Shown piece by piece: positions 1 through 11,319 of a stretch of 64,000 nucleotides of DNA. The stretch lies in assembly GCA_947456955.1 (NCBI GenBank), contig CANGTQ010000001.1, forward strand, positions 310,001 through 374,000, written 5' to 3'. The notes below the pieces were generated by a model. It saw only the letters and a list, made by a program, of their open reading frames with translations. It did no database searches and was not told where the DNA came from. Each line of letters opens with the position of its first letter. Within the stretch, counting starts at the first letter, position 1. The position numbers and the translations under genes were made by a program. Source of the stretch: Flavobacteriaceae bacterium (GTDB taxonomy: Bacteria; Bacteroidota; Bacteroidia; Flavobacteriales; Flavobacteriaceae).

Positions 1-733
1 TGTATTCTGTATCTGCTTTAAATTTAATCAAACTTGAGTAAGCTACTTTTGCGTTTTCAAGTCTTTCTTCCATTTTTGAAGGAACACTATTAATAGCTAA
101 TGAATAAGCAGAATCTAATTTGTAAAATAATGCTTTCTCTTTATAAGGTGTTCCCGGAAAATTAATAATAAAATTATCTAATGCTACCATAGCTGCTTTA
201 TAATTTGAAATGGTATTATAAATTACGGCATTTTCGTATGCTTTCTTCTCTAATTTTTCCCTTAATTTTTTTGTCAATAAATTTGCTTCAACCATATTTT
301 TACTTTCCGGATAAGTGTCAATATAATTTTGGAGCTTATCAACTGCTTTATAGGTATCGGTTTGATCTAAACTATAAACCGGCGACAAAAAGGTGAATGA
401 TTTTGCTCCTAAAAAAGAAGCTTCTTCAATCTTTTCACTTTTTGGATAACTGGCTACAAAACTCTCAAATTGATAACCCGCTAAATAATATTGTTCTGTT
501 TTATATAAAGATTGTGAATACATATAAAACATTTTTTCTGCTGAAGGTTTTCCTTTATAAGCTGGAGCAATTTGTTCAAAAAGACGGATCGCTTTACTGT
601 ATTTTTTGGCTTCGTACATTTTTGTAGCTGAAACAAATTTAACAGCGACATCTTCCGATTTTAATGCTTTTTGGTATTCGCTACAAGACGAAAAAAATAC
701 AATTACAGTAAATAAGGCTAAAAATTTCTTCAT
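1..733 (-). CDS. bamD: Outer membrane assembly lipoprotein BamD (3' end cut by window edge)
   Basis: BamD is the essential lipoprotein partner of BamA in beta-barrel insertion into the outer membrane. No stop codon lies inside the window, so only about 244 N-terminal codons are visible. The start is the ATG at 731-733, which opens a lipoprotein signal peptide: MKK, a hydrophobic run, then FFSSC with the lipidated Cys at residue 17. The rest is helical and TPR-like, with repeated Y, A and F positions and lysine-rich turns, as in the BamD/YfiO family. The gene lies downstream of dapA on the same strand, a gene order I recall from other flavobacteria. It has its own promoter candidate in the 109-nt gap. 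The family call is confident. Confidence 0.88.
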   Translation of the reverse strand, partial: MKKFLALFTVIVFFSSCSEYQKALKSEDVAVKFVSATKMYEAKKYSKAIRLFEQIAPAYKGKPSAEKMFYMYSQSLYKTEQYYLAGYQFESFVASYPKSEKIEEASFLGAKSFTFLSPVYSLDQTDTYKAVDKLQNYIDTYPESKNMVEANLLTKKLREKLEKKAYENAVIYNTISNYKAAMVALDNFIINFPGTPYKEKALFYKLDSAYSLAINSVPSKMEERLENAKVAYSSLIKFKADTEY

Positions 734-788
734 TATTTTATTTAATTCAGCTGATTTTAAACACTTTTTGTATTATAAAAATCAACTG

Positions 789-817
789 CAAATTTAGTTA
801 TTAATTGTAGACTACAA
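789..817 (-). promoter_or_regulatory. Promoter candidate for bamD
   Basis: On the minus strand a TAAATTTG box (789-796) matches the Bacteroidetes -7 consensus TAnnTTTG. A TTG triplet (815-817) lies 18 nt further upstream, in the -33 position. The bamD ATG follows about 55 nt downstream. This suggests that bamD can be transcribed separately from dapA. Confidence 0.55.
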
Positions 818-842
818 AATATTTTTTTCGACTATAAAAAAG

Positions 843-1727
843 CTACATTTTTGAAATTTTATTGGTGAAATGATCCAAACGATTTGCTAAATCTTCATTG
901 ACATTTACTAATGGCAAACGAACTGTATTTTCTGACAAGCCCAATGATTTAAATACTTCCTTGATGCCAGCCGGATTTCCTTGTTCAAAAATCATATCAA
1001 TTGAATCAGCTAAAAGATAATGGATTTTATAAGCTTCATCTACTTTTTTGTTTAAACCAAGACGCACCATTTCAGTAAACTGTTTAGGAAAACCTTCTGC
1101 TATTACAGAAATAACACCTGCACCACCTGCTAAAATCATTGGCAACGTAATCATGTCATCACCCGAAATTACTAAAAAGTCTTTCGGTTTATCTTGTATC
1201 AATTTCATAGCCTGTACAATATCTCCGGAAGCTTCTTTAACAGCAATAATATTTTTAAAATCGTTTGCTAATCTTATGATCGTTTCAGGCAACATATTAC
1301 TGGAAGTTCTACCAGGAACATTATATAAAATCACCGGTATTGGAGATGCTTCTGCAATCGCTTTGAAATGTTGGTAAATTCCCTCTTGTGTTGGTTTGTT
1401 ATAATAGGGAGATACCGATAAGATAGCTATAAAATCTGAAAAATTTCCTGATTTCAATTCTTCAATAACTTCTGCTGTATTGTTACTTCCAACCCCTAAA
1501 ACCAATGGCAATCTTCCTTTATTGGCATCAACAATAGTCTTTATAACCAATTCTTTTTCAGCTTTTGATAAAGTAGCGTTTTCGGCAGTAGTACCAAGAA
1601 CTACTAAATAATCAATTCCATTATCAATTTGGAAATTTACGATTGCTTTTAGAGCGTCAATGTCAACTGAAAAGTCTTTTTTAAAAGGGGTAACTAGTGC
1701 AACTCCGGTTCCGATTAATGATTGCAT
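843..1727 (-). CDS. dapA: 4-hydroxy-tetrahydrodipicolinate synthase
   Basis: DapA condenses pyruvate with aspartate semialdehyde in the first committed step of lysine and diaminopimelate synthesis. The 294-residue length is normal for the family. Visible signatures are the pyruvate-binding GTTAE motif at about residues 45-49, a VPGRT segment with the catalytic Tyr just before it near residue 134, and the Schiff-base Lys in a VKEASGD motif near 165. The gene begins one base after the stop of the DUF6913 gene, so the two are surely co-transcribed, with bamD next in line. The enzyme is cytoplasmic. Confidence 0.96.
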   Translation of the reverse strand: MQSLIGTGVALVTPFKKDFSVDIDALKAIVNFQIDNGIDYLVVLGTTAENATLSKAEKELVIKTIVDANKGRLPLVLGVGSNNTAEVIEELKSGNFSDFIAILSVSPYYNKPTQEGIYQHFKAIAEASPIPVILYNVPGRTSSNMLPETIIRLANDFKNIIAVKEASGDIVQAMKLIQDKPKDFLVISGDDMITLPMILAGGAGVISVIAEGFPKQFTEMVRLGLNKKVDEAYKIHYLLADSIDMIFEQGNPAGIKEVFKSLGLSENTVRLPLVNVNEDLANRLDHFTNKISKM

Positions 1728-1728
1728 G

Positions 1729-2247
1729 TTATATTTTGTTTAGAATTTTTAAATATTTGAATAATTCGGACATAAAAACTATATAGTTTTCGGCATTGGT
1801 ATCAATCATAAAATGATTCAATCGCTTGTCTATTGAGGCAAAACCAACCTTAAAACTCGCTTTAGATAAATTAGAAACCAAAAGTAATGCAACTTTTTCG
1901 GTATCATAATAATTAATCAACAAATCAAAAGGTTCAGCTATGAAATTTTTAACCTCTTTTTTATCTACTGTTCCGTGCCAACTTAAATCTTTGTGACTAA
2001 AAATCGGATAATCAAAAACCTCATTCTTCTTTATTTTGTCTTTATAGACTAAAACTTTAATGTCTTTTTCTTCAATACCATTTTGAATTAACTCTTTGAC
2101 AAGATCTTCTCTTTCATAAAAATAAGTTTCATCAAAAATAATCCCCACGGTTTTGATTACCTTATCGGAAGCCAAATGCTTGACATTTGACAAGTTATTT
2201 TTAACTATTTTTTTTGTTGAAAAATCCTTTAAATAATTTAAAAACAT
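1729..2247 (-). CDS. DUF6913 family protein of unknown function
   Basis: This is a 172-residue cytoplasmic protein with no signal peptide or membrane segment. I recognise it as the DUF6913 family, which is common in flavobacteria and typically found just before dapA, as here. Visible traits are a Lys-rich N-terminus and an alternating hydrophobic pattern suggesting an alpha/beta fold. [13 protein letters not shown] segment sits near the middle. No catalytic motif is evident. It is the first gene of the DUF6913-dapA-bamD operon, with only one base before dapA. The function is unknown. A link to lysine or peptidoglycan precursors is only a context guess. Confidence 0.75.
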   Translation of the reverse strand: MFLNYLKDFSTKKIVKNNLSNVKHLASDKVIKTVGIIFDETYFYEREDLVKELIQNGIEEKDIKVLVYKDKIKKNEVFDYPIFSHKDLSWHGTVDKKEVKNFIAEPFDLLINYYDTEKVALLLVSNLSKASFKVGFASIDKRLNHFMIDTNAENYIVFMSELFKYLKILNKI

Positions 2248-2266
2248 ACTACTTTTACTTGAATTA

Positions 2267-2274
2267 CAAATTTA
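2267..2274 (-). promoter_or_regulatory. -7 box for the DUF6913-dapA-bamD operon
   Basis: The minus strand reads TAAATTTG here, a full match to the Bacteroidetes -7 consensus, about 20 nt ahead of the DUF6913 start codon. No convincing TTG was found at -33. The gap to the divergent nucleotidase gene is only 48 nt. Confidence 0.4.
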
Positions 2275-2295
2275 CTAAAATTAGTTCCAGAAGCT

Positions 2296-3099
2296 ATGGT
2301 AAAACTAAAAAACTATAACGGCGTAGTAAAACATTTTGTTTTATTATTAACATTTACTGCTGTTATCTCTTGTGCCGAAAAGAAATACGTTATCACCAAA
2401 ATTGAAGGCAAAGAAATTGGAATTACAGTTGCCAATTCTGAAGTTGTTGGCTCAAGTGCAAGTGAACAGGTACAACAAATTGAAAACTTTGTTAAGCCCT
2501 ACCGAGACAAAATAGATGCTGATTTGAGTGCAGTTTTGGGAAACGCATCGGAAAGTATCGATAAATCTGGCGAATGGCAAACACCAATAGGAAACTTTTT
2601 AGCCGATATTACTTTTGAAAAATCCGATAAAGTATTTCAAATGCGTGGAAAAAAAGCTATTGATATTTGTTTACTCAATCATGGTGGTATTAGAAGCATT
2701 ATTCCGAAAGGAAATGTAACTGCACGAACTGCTTATGAAATTATGCCTTTTGAAAATAGTGCCATTGTAATTGGATTGAAAGGCGAACAAATTTTAGAGA
2801 TTGTTAATTATATTATTTCAGAGAAAAAACCGCATCCTTTAAAAGGATTAACTTTTACAATCGACAAAAACAATCAGCCTAAAAGCATTATGATTAATGG
2901 AAAAACATTAGATGATAGTAAAGTATATTATGTTGTCACTTCTGACTATTTATCAAATGGAGGTGACAATATGATTTTTTTTAAAAAAGGTATTGAAAAA
3001 TATAATTTAGATTATAAGCTTCGAAATATTATTATAGATTATTTTAGGGAAAACAAAATGATTGTTGCCAATAAAGACATTAGAATTACCAAAGAATAG
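2296..3099 (+). CDS. Lipoprotein with 5'-nucleotidase C-terminal domain
   Basis: This gene encodes only the substrate-binding C-terminal half (5_nucleotid_C) of a UshA-type 5'-nucleotidase. The 267-residue product has a lipoprotein signal ending in VISCAEK, so it is probably anchored in the periplasm or outer membrane. Family signatures are a TPIGNFLAD segment near residue 97, an NHGGIR motif near 128, a MPFENS motif near 150, and SDYLSNGGDN near 216. The metallophosphatase half is a separate gene 4 nt downstream. In UshA the two halves are one chain in the opposite order. The two products probably act together on extracellular nucleotides, but the substrate is not shown by the sequence. Confidence 0.85.
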   Translation: MVKLKNYNGVVKHFVLLLTFTAVISCAEKKYVITKIEGKEIGITVANSEVVGSSASEQVQQIENFVKPYRDKIDADLSAVLGNASESIDKSGEWQTPIGNFLADITFEKSDKVFQMRGKKAIDICLLNHGGIRSIIPKGNVTARTAYEIMPFENSAIVIGLKGEQILEIVNYIISEKKPHPLKGLTFTIDKNNQPKSIMINGKTLDDSKVYYVVTSDYLSNGGDNMIFFKKGIEKYNLDYKLRNIIIDYFRENKMIVANKDIRITKE

Positions 3100-3103
3100 T
3101 ATT

Positions 3104-4054
3104 ATGAAAAGAAGAGATTTTATACAGAATACGGCTTTAAGTTCAGCATTCCTTGGACTTGGAGGTTTAGCTCCGCTTTGTTCGGCTGCGCCTCGAGTTT
3201 CATTGAGTAGTTTTAATACGGTCGATTCTAAAACCAAAAAATTGACAATACTTCACACGAACGATGTCCATAGCTATATTGACCCTTTTCCACCAACACA
3301 TCCAAAAAATCCTAATATGGGTGGCGTAGCCAGAAGAGCTGCTCTGATTGAAGCTATCCGAAAGGAAAATCAAAATGTTTTACTACTTGATGCAGGTGAT
3401 ATTTTTCAGGGAACGCCTTACTTCAATTATTATGGAGGCGAATTAGAATTCAAGTTGATGAGCATGATGAAATATGATTTAGCTACCATTGGAAATCACG
3501 ATTTCGACAACAGTATCGAAGGTTTGTACAATCAGTTACCCAATGCAAGTTTTGAATTTGTAAATGCTAATTATGATTTCAAAAATACCATAATGGATGG
3601 CCATGTGAAACCATATAAAATAGTTTACAAAGATGGAATTAAAGTTGGTGTTTTTGGAATTGGTATTGAACTTGAAGGTTTAGTTGATAAAAAAAACTAT
3701 AAAGAAACTGTCTATAACGATCCGGTTAGTGTTTCTCAAGATATGGCACGGATTTTAAAGCAGGACGAAAAATGTGATTTGGTAATTTGTCTTTCACATA
3801 TTGGTTATCAATACAAAAATGAACCGGATAAAATTAGCGATGTTAGATTAGCCACATTGACAAAAGATATCGATTTGATTATTGGTGGGCATACTCATAC
3901 CTTCTTAGACAAACCGACTATTATAAAAAATGCTGATGGAAAAGATGTTTTGGTAAACCAAGTCGGTTGTTATGGCGTAAATCTTGGTAGAATTGATTTT
4001 TATTTTGATAGTGATGTTTCAAAAATAGCTTCAGGAAAGTCCATTATTGTTTAA
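3104..4054 (+). CDS. 5'-nucleotidase metallophosphatase subunit, exported
   Basis: This is the catalytic metallophosphoesterase half of a 5'-nucleotidase, 316 residues from the ATG at 3104. That start is chosen because it opens a twin-arginine type signal (MKRRDF, then a Ser/Ala/Leu-rich stretch). The upstream in-frame ATG at 3062 would overlap the previous gene. Metal-ligand motifs appear in the expected order: an NDVHS segment, GDIFQG, GNHDFDN, LSHIGY and GGHTHTF. It has no 5_nucleotid_C domain; that domain is in the gene 4 nt upstream, so the pair likely form a two-chain enzyme. A Tat substrate paired with a lipoprotein partner is notable. Confidence 0.88.
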   Translation: MKRRDFIQNTALSSAFLGLGGLAPLCSAAPRVSLSSFNTVDSKTKKLTILHTNDVHSYIDPFPPTHPKNPNMGGVARRAALIEAIRKENQNVLLLDAGDIFQGTPYFNYYGGELEFKLMSMMKYDLATIGNHDFDNSIEGLYNQLPNASFEFVNANYDFKNTIMDGHVKPYKIVYKDGIKVGVFGIGIELEGLVDKKNYKETVYNDPVSVSQDMARILKQDEKCDLVICLSHIGYQYKNEPDKISDVRLATLTKDIDLIIGGHTHTFLDKPTIIKNADGKDVLVNQVGCYGVNLGRIDFYFDSDVSKIASGKSIIV

Positions 4055-4104
4055 TTTCTAGGGAATAATTACATTCAAATAAAAAAAGAAATAGAGAATC
4101 AATA

Positions 4105-6156
<2,052 letters not shown>

Positions 6157-6179
6157 AATATTTTGAAAAAAGCGAAAAA

Positions 6180-6653
6180 CTATGATTGAATAATCCCGTT
6201 TATTTGAAGATATAATTGTCCGTCGCTTAAAATGGCACCTTCTTTTATCAAATTAAAAATGGAGGCATTTCGTTCTTCCTGATATTCTTTTTTACCCAAG
6301 TGGATTTCAACAGTATCCGTAAATATATTATCACTCAACCATTGTAAACCTTCTTTTCCCATAAAGTTAACTTGTGGTTCTAATGCTTTTAAAACAATGG
6401 ATTGAATTAATTTTTCCTGACAATGAAAAAGGAAAATATGATTTTTAGAAAAATGTTCCAGGTATTTAGCATTAGATAAAACGCCTTCCCAAATTAAATC
6501 GGAGAAAACATCTAGTTCTTGTTCAGCTACTTCAGGCTTTTCGTTTTTTATTTTATCCCATTCAGCTTTATCAATAGATTGGGTTGCAAGGAAATTTGAA
6601 AATTCTTTGTGTAATGCCTCAAATTGTTCTTTGGTTAATCTTTTGTATTTCAT
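6180..6653 (-). CDS. DUF6495 family protein
   Basis: This is a 157-residue cytoplasmic, mostly helical protein with no signal peptide or transmembrane segment. I recognise it as DUF6495, found across flavobacteria between the ribosomal protein operon and ligA. It is rich in Glu, Lys and Phe. An ELDVFSDLIWEG segment near residue 50 and a FLFHCQEK segment near 75 are the most distinctive parts. No catalytic signature is visible and the function is unknown. The strong terminator at 6739-6762 separates it from rplI, so it likely has its own promoter. Confidence 0.7.
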   Translation of the reverse strand: MKYKRLTKEQFEALHKEFSNFLATQSIDKAEWDKIKNEKPEVAEQELDVFSDLIWEGVLSNAKYLEHFSKNHIFLFHCQEKLIQSIVLKALEPQVNFMGKEGLQWLSDNIFTDTVEIHLGKKEYQEERNASIFNLIKEGAILSDGQLYLQINGIIQS

Positions 6654-6738
6654 TTATGCTGAACTCGTTTCAGCATCTCTATTTAATAAGATGCTCTTTA
6701 ATTTAAATAAAAGAATCTGAAACAAGTTCAGATTAAAA

Positions 6739-6762
6739 AAAAATCCCGACTTACATCGGGAC
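6739..6762 (-). terminator. Rho-independent terminator of the rpsF-rpsR-rplI operon
   Basis: On the minus strand a GTCCCGA/TCGGGA stem with a 6-nt loop is followed at once by a run of about nine T. It lies 22 nt after the rplI stop codon. This is the cleanest minus-strand terminator in the window. Confidence 0.9.
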
Positions 6763-6784
6763 TTTTATACTATATAGAGAAGTA

Positions 6785-7225
6785 TTATACTTCAGCTACA
6801 ATTTCATATGGTAATTCAACTATAACATCTCTGTGAAGTCTCACAGTTGCAGTATATTTACCTGTACGTTTTACAACTCCACTTGTGATGAATTTTCTAT
6901 CTACAGTTTGACCGGCAGCTTCTAAAGCAGCAGCGATATCAATATTAGAAATAGAACCAAATAATTTTTCACCACCAGCTTTTGCAGTTATTTTTATTTC
7001 GATAGCTTTCAAAGCTTCACCTAATGCCTTTGCATCGTTTACAATTTTGGCTTCTTTGTGTGCTCTTTGCTTTAAATTTTCAGCTAACACTTTTTTCGCA
7101 GATGGAGTTGCTAAAGAAGCAAATCCTTGTGGAATTAAGAAGTTACGACCGTATCCGTTTTTTACGTTTACTACATCGTCTTTAAAGCCTAAATTTTGAA
7201 CGTCTTGTTTTAAGATCAATTCCAT
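6785..7225 (-). CDS. rplI: 50S ribosomal protein bL9
   Basis: bL9 binds the L1-stalk base of the large ribosomal subunit. From the ATG at 7225 the protein is 146 residues, the usual length. It begins MELILKQDV and has the conserved NGYGRNFLIPQG motif near residues 24-35, a long connecting helix, and the C-terminal RNA-binding domain with VELPYE near the end. A longer reading frame starts 17 codons upstream, but those residues are not L9-like. It is the third gene of the rpsF-rpsR-rplI operon and is followed by a strong terminator. Confidence 0.96.
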   Translation of the reverse strand: MELILKQDVQNLGFKDDVVNVKNGYGRNFLIPQGFASLATPSAKKVLAENLKQRAHKEAKIVNDAKALGEALKAIEIKITAKAGGEKLFGSISNIDIAAALEAAGQTVDRKFITSGVVKRTGKYTATVRLHRDVIVELPYEIVAEV

Positions 7226-7287
7226 GTTGTTGTCCTTGTTATAGAAGTTAGGTTCCACTGCTTGGGAAACCAACAACTGAGTTTATA

Positions 7288-7584
7288 TTATTTTAATAAA
7301 TCGGCCACGTATGGCATTAAAGCTAAGTGACGCGCTCTTTTTACAGCTACTGACACTTTTCTTTGGTATTTTAAAGAAGTTCCTGTCAAACGACGTGGTA
7401 AAATTTTACCTTGCTCGTTTACGAATTTCAATAAAAAGTCTGCATCTTTATAATCAATGTATTTGATTCCAGATTTTTTGAAACGACAATACTTTTTAGT
7501 TTTGTTAGTTTCGATGTTTAAAGGAGTAAGATATCTGATATCTCCGTCTTTTTTTCCTGAAGCTGATTGTTGTAAATTTGCCAT
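7288..7584 (-). CDS. rpsR: 30S ribosomal protein bS18
   Basis: bS18 pairs with bS6 on the 30S platform. The 98-residue protein carries the family core: [15 protein letters not shown] near residues 33-47, [10 protein letters not shown] near 77, and a basic C-terminal helix with [14 protein letters not shown]. The N-terminal 20 residues (Gln, Ser, Gly-rich) are an extension common in Bacteroidetes. The start codon follows the rpsF stop by two bases, so the two are translationally linked. Confidence 0.96.
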   Translation of the reverse strand: MANLQQSASGKKDGDIRYLTPLNIETNKTKKYCRFKKSGIKYIDYKDADFLLKFVNEQGKILPRRLTGTSLKYQRKVSVAVKRARHLALMPYVADLLK

Positions 7585-7586
7585 GA

Positions 7587-7931
7587 TTAGTTTGCTTTTG
7601 CTTCTTTTAATTTAGTTCTTCTTCTTTCTGCCCAAGAAATTGCGTGTTTGTCCATACTTACGGTTAGGAAACGCATAACTCTCTCGTCACGTCTAAACTC
7701 AGTTTCAAAAGCAATAAGAGCTTCTCCTGATACTTGGAATTCGAACAAATGGTAAAAACCACTTTTCTTGTTTTGGATTTCGTAAGCTAGTTTTTTTAAG
7801 CCCCAATCCTCTTTCGACACCATCTTTGCTCCTTTAGCAGTAAGAAAATCTTCAAATTTGCTTACTGTTTCCTTTACCTGAACTTCAGATAAAACGGGAT
7901 TTAAGATGAAAACAGTTTCGTAATGATTCAT
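7587..7931 (-). CDS. rpsF: 30S ribosomal protein bS6
   Basis: bS6 binds bS18 on the small subunit. The 114-residue protein starts [10 protein letters not shown], the standard bS6 opening. It shows [13 protein letters not shown] near residue 48, a typical strand-loop motif, and ends in a basic tail rich in Arg, Lys and Ala. It is the first gene of the operon. A likely promoter lies in the short gap before the divergent response regulator gene. Confidence 0.96.
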   Translation of the reverse strand: MNHYETVFILNPVLSEVQVKETVSKFEDFLTAKGAKMVSKEDWGLKKLAYEIQNKKSGFYHLFEFQVSGEALIAFETEFRRDERVMRFLTVSMDKHAISWAERRRTKLKEAKAN

Positions 7932-7962
7932 AATAATATATGATTAAATTTTAAATTGGGCG

Positions 7963-7992
7963 CGAAGTTACAATTTGATTTTTAATATGCAA
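7963..7992 (-). promoter_or_regulatory. Promoter candidate for the rpsF operon
   Basis: On the minus strand TAACTTCG (7963-7970) is one base off the TAnnTTTG -7 box. A TTG (7990-7992) lies 19 nt further upstream. The rpsF ATG is about 30 nt downstream. It is the best candidate in this gap but not a perfect match. Confidence 0.4.
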
Positions 7993-8120
7993 TGGTAATA
8001 CCTATTAAATCGTCAAAAAGTAAAAAATATCGTTTAAAAGCAAAAAAAATCGACAAAACGTTAGGTTGTTCAAAAAAAACTATATACTTTTACAAAACCA
8101 AATCTATAATTAATAATATT

Positions 8121-8816
8121 ATGAAACTAAATTGTGTTGTTGTCGATGACAGTTCCATTCAGAGAATGATCATCGCGAAGTTAGTAAATAATCACCCAAA
8201 TCTACACTTAGTTGGTGATTTTTCTAATGCAATTGAAGCAAAAAATTGCATGTCGGTCCACACTGTTGACTTGATTTTTCTCGATATCGAGATGCCAATC
8301 ATCAATGGTTTTGATTTCCTTGACGGATTAAAAGTAAAGCCTCAAATTATTTTTATCACGTCAAAAGCAGAGTATGCTATGAAGGCATTCGATTATGACG
8401 CTACGGATTACCTACAAAAACCGATAGCTCTTGATCGTTTTAATGCTTCTGTTAGAAGAGCTATGGATATCCATATGCTTAAAAAAGAAAATCAAGATGA
8501 AGAAGGAGAACATATCTTTATTAAGAGCAACCTTAAAAAACTTAAAATTTATACGAATAAAATTAAGTGGATAGAGGCTTATGGAGATTATGTAAAAGTA
8601 GTTACCGAAGAAGATAGTAATCTTGTTCTTTCTACTATGAAGTCTTTTGAAAACGATTTATCAAAAGACAAATTTATTCGAGTTCACAAATCTTATATTA
8701 TAAATATTGATAAAGTGGAACGTTTCAATAGTAAGTTCGCTGAAATTGGAGTTACTAAAATTCCGTTGAGTCGTAATAAAAAAGAAGATTTAATTAAAGC
8801 TTTAGCTATTGCTTAA
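8121..8816 (+). CDS. LytTR-family response regulator
   Basis: This is a two-domain DNA-binding response regulator of 231 residues from the ATG at 8121. That start is chosen because MKLNCVVVDD directly opens the receiver domain; 43 extra upstream codons are Lys-rich and unlike the family. The receiver has the acidic pair Asp9-Asp10, the phospho-acceptor Asp55 in LIFLDIEMP, and a conserved Lys in FITSKAEY. The C-terminal LytTR domain (about 130-231) has the IKWIEAYGDYV and FIRVHKSYIIN motifs. No sensor histidine kinase is adjacent, so it is an orphan. It converges on priA with a 4-nt overlap. Confidence 0.9.
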   Translation: MKLNCVVVDDSSIQRMIIAKLVNNHPNLHLVGDFSNAIEAKNCMSVHTVDLIFLDIEMPIINGFDFLDGLKVKPQIIFITSKAEYAMKAFDYDATDYLQKPIALDRFNASVRRAMDIHMLKKENQDEEGEHIFIKSNLKKLKIYTNKIKWIEAYGDYVKVVTEEDSNLVLSTMKSFENDLSKDKFIRVHKSYIINIDKVERFNSKFAEIGVTKIPLSRNKKEDLIKALAIA

Positions 8817-11305
8817 TAAAAATCTACATTTACAGTAACTTTAATAGTTCTGTATTGTGACACTAAATCAAAACTATTCAGTATTTTCTGGATAGTTTTT
8901 TTTGTGCCTTGTAATGATGTTTCTCCAGGAATTTTAATAAGTATCGTTCGTATATATTCGTTTCGAATTCTTCCGATTGCAGGTTCTTCAGGACCAAGAA
9001 CAGGAATGGTTAAGTTTTGCTGTAAAACCTGGTACAACCAGAACGAGCCTTCTTTTAGTTTTTCAAAGTCACGGTGCTTTAATGTCAATTTGATCAAACG
9101 GTAAAATGGCGGATAATAATAAATCTTTCTTTCGTAGAGTTGTTCCTTGTACATTCCTTCATAATCATTATTGGTAACTTGCTGAATAATGTTATGCAAC
9201 GGATTATAGGTTTGGATAATCACTTTTCCGCGTTTTTCTTCTCTGCCCGATCGACCAGCGACTTGAGTCATCATTTGGAAACTTCTTTCAAAAGCTCTAA
9301 AATCAGGATGATAGAGCATGTTATCTGCATTCATAATTCCAACTAACGAAACGTTGTCAAAATCTAATCCTTTGGCAAGCATTTGAGTGCCTACTAAAAC
9401 ATCTATTTCTCTATTCTTAAAACTATCAATAATTTTTTCAAAGCTGTATTTACCGCGAGTGGTATCTTGGTCCATACGTTTGATGTTTTTCTGAGGAAAT
9501 AATTCGGCTAATTCCAATTCTATTTGTTCTGTTCCAAAACCTTTGGTTTCCAAATCAACACTCGAACAAACATGACAATTTGTTGGCTTAGCCATCGTAT
9601 AACCACAATAGTGACAACGCAATTGGTTTTTATATTTATGATACGTTAAACTTACATCGCATTGCGGACATTGCGGCACATGACCACAAGTCATGCATTC
9701 TAATACAGGAGAAAAACCACGACGGTTTTGAAACAAAATCACTTGTTCATTATTAGCAAAAGCTTCCGTGATTTCATCTATTAAAGTCGAACTGAAATGT
9801 CCTTTCATTTTTTTTCTAAAATAACTGTCCTTTAAATCAACCAATTCAATTTCAGGCATTGGCACTTTTCCAAAGCGTTCTTTTAAAATTACCAATCCAA
9901 ACTTTTCAGAATTTGCATTGTAATAGGTTTCAATACTTGGTGTTGCCGAACCTAACAAAACTTTGGCTCCGTCCAGTTCTCCCGAAGCTTCGGGATTGGC
10001 TCGGGTTGCGTTATGAAAATTGGCCAAAACAATCGCAGCATCACGGGCGTGATATCTTGGTGCCGGATCTTGCTGTTTAAACGTTTGTTCGTGCTCTTCA
10101 TCAACTATGATTAATCCTAAATTATTAAACGGTAAAAATAAAGACGACCTTGCTCCTATTACCACTTGTGCTTTATCAGACGAATTTAAAACTTGGTGCC
10201 AAACTTCTACTCTTTCGTTGTTACTATATTTAGAATGAAAAACAGCCACTTTATTGCCGAAATGTTTTGTTAAACGAGAAACTAATTGAGTAGTTAAAGC
10301 TATTTCCGGCAACAAATACAAGACTTGCTTTCCCAGTGCAATATAATTTTCAATGAGTTTGGTATATATTTCCGTTTTCCCGCTTGAGGTTACTCCGTGT
10401 AAAAGTGTAACGTCTTTTTCTCCAAAAGATTTCACAATTTCATCGAATGCTGTTTGTTGAGCAACACTTAATGAGAATTCGTTATTAACTTTATTCTTCT
10501 CAAAATTTACGCGGTCTTCCTGAATAAAATATTCTTCAAATATTTGTTTGTCAATCAATGCCTTAACTATGGCTGCCGAAGTTTGAGCGGTTTCTGTTAA
10601 TTGCTTTACGGAAATTGGCTGTCGTTCCTGTGCTTGTAATTGAAAATACTGCAGCAAAAGGTTCTTTCGCTTTTCCGATTTTATACTGTCTAGTAAGGCA
10701 ATGAGATTTTCTTCCTTTTGATATTGCTCGTGCAAACGAATATATTTAACAAGTTTAGGCTTGTATTCCTCCTGAATTTCTTCCTGAAGCGATATAATAT
10801 TTTTGTTAATCAGTTTTTGAATGACAGGCAAAACCGTTTTCTTATTTACTATATCAATTATGTTTTGAATCTTCAATGAACTTTGAGACTGAAGGGCTTC
10901 ATAAATAAGAAATTCATCATCGGATAAAGAAGATTCATTTACAAAGGTTTCATTGTTTTGTGAAATTATTGTTTCGCTTTCTAACAATAATGCCGATGGC
11001 AAAGCACCTCGATAAACATCTCCAATGTTACACATATAATAAGACGAAATCCAAAACCAATGGTTGATTTGTAAATCGTTTACAATAGGTCTTTCGTCAA
11101 GAATTTGATCGATTTCTTTGGCTTCATATAGTGTTGGTTCTTCCCGATGCAAATCGATAACCAATGCTGTATAGATTTTGCTTTTACCAAACGGAACCGC
11201 AACCCGCATTCCCTTTTTAATAAATGCAAATTCATTTTCTGAAACTCTGTAAGTAAATGTTTTAGGTAAAGAAAGCGGAAGAATAACTTCAATAAAAAAA
11301 TTCAT
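8813..11305 (-). CDS. priA: Primosomal replication helicase PriA
   Basis: PriA restarts stalled replication forks. The 830-residue protein has the N-terminal 3'-end binding domain, Walker A in a GVTSSGKTEIY motif near residue 305, and a DEEH box near 400. The zinc-binding Cys clusters follow (CMTCG, CPQC, CHYCG, CHVC, about 540-590), then the helicase C domain with a VAGRSGREEKRG motif. The length is at the long end for PriA, as is common in Bacteroidetes. It is the last gene of the nadC-yihY-DUF2147-priA operon, 14 nt after the DUF2147 gene. Confidence 0.95.
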   Translation of the reverse strand: MNFFIEVILPLSLPKTFTYRVSENEFAFIKKGMRVAVPFGKSKIYTALVIDLHREEPTLYEAKEIDQILDERPIVNDLQINHWFWISSYYMCNIGDVYRGALPSALLLESETIISQNNETFVNESSLSDDEFLIYEALQSQSSLKIQNIIDIVNKKTVLPVIQKLINKNIISLQEEIQEEYKPKLVKYIRLHEQYQKEENLIALLDSIKSEKRKNLLLQYFQLQAQERQPISVKQLTETAQTSAAIVKALIDKQIFEEYFIQEDRVNFEKNKVNNEFSLSVAQQTAFDEIVKSFGEKDVTLLHGVTSSGKTEIYTKLIENYIALGKQVLYLLPEIALTTQLVSRLTKHFGNKVAVFHSKYSNNERVEVWHQVLNSSDKAQVVIGARSSLFLPFNNLGLIIVDEEHEQTFKQQDPAPRYHARDAAIVLANFHNATRANPEASGELDGAKVLLGSATPSIETYYNANSEKFGLVILKERFGKVPMPEIELVDLKDSYFRKKMKGHFSSTLIDEITEAFANNEQVILFQNRRGFSPVLECMTCGHVPQCPQCDVSLTYHKYKNQLRCHYCGYTMAKPTNCHVCSSVDLETKGFGTEQIELELAELFPQKNIKRMDQDTTRGKYSFEKIIDSFKNREIDVLVGTQMLAKGLDFDNVSLVGIMNADNMLYHPDFRAFERSFQMMTQVAGRSGREEKRGKVIIQTYNPLHNIIQQVTNNDYEGMYKEQLYERKIYYYPPFYRLIKLTLKHRDFEKLKEGSFWLYQVLQQNLTIPVLGPEEPAIGRIRNEYIRTILIKIPGETSLQGTKKTIQKILNSFDLVSQYRTIKVTVNVDFY

Positions 11306-11319
11306 GATTTATGTAGCTG

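Noticed and set aside
205..797. Three plus-strand frames of 63-76 codons
   Set aside because: They run antisense to bamD, have an odd Phe/Tyr/Leu-rich composition, and follow from the AT-rich codons on the other strand.
3007..3237. 76-codon minus-strand frame across the nucleotidase gene junction
   Set aside because: It is antisense to two well-supported genes and has no family resemblance.
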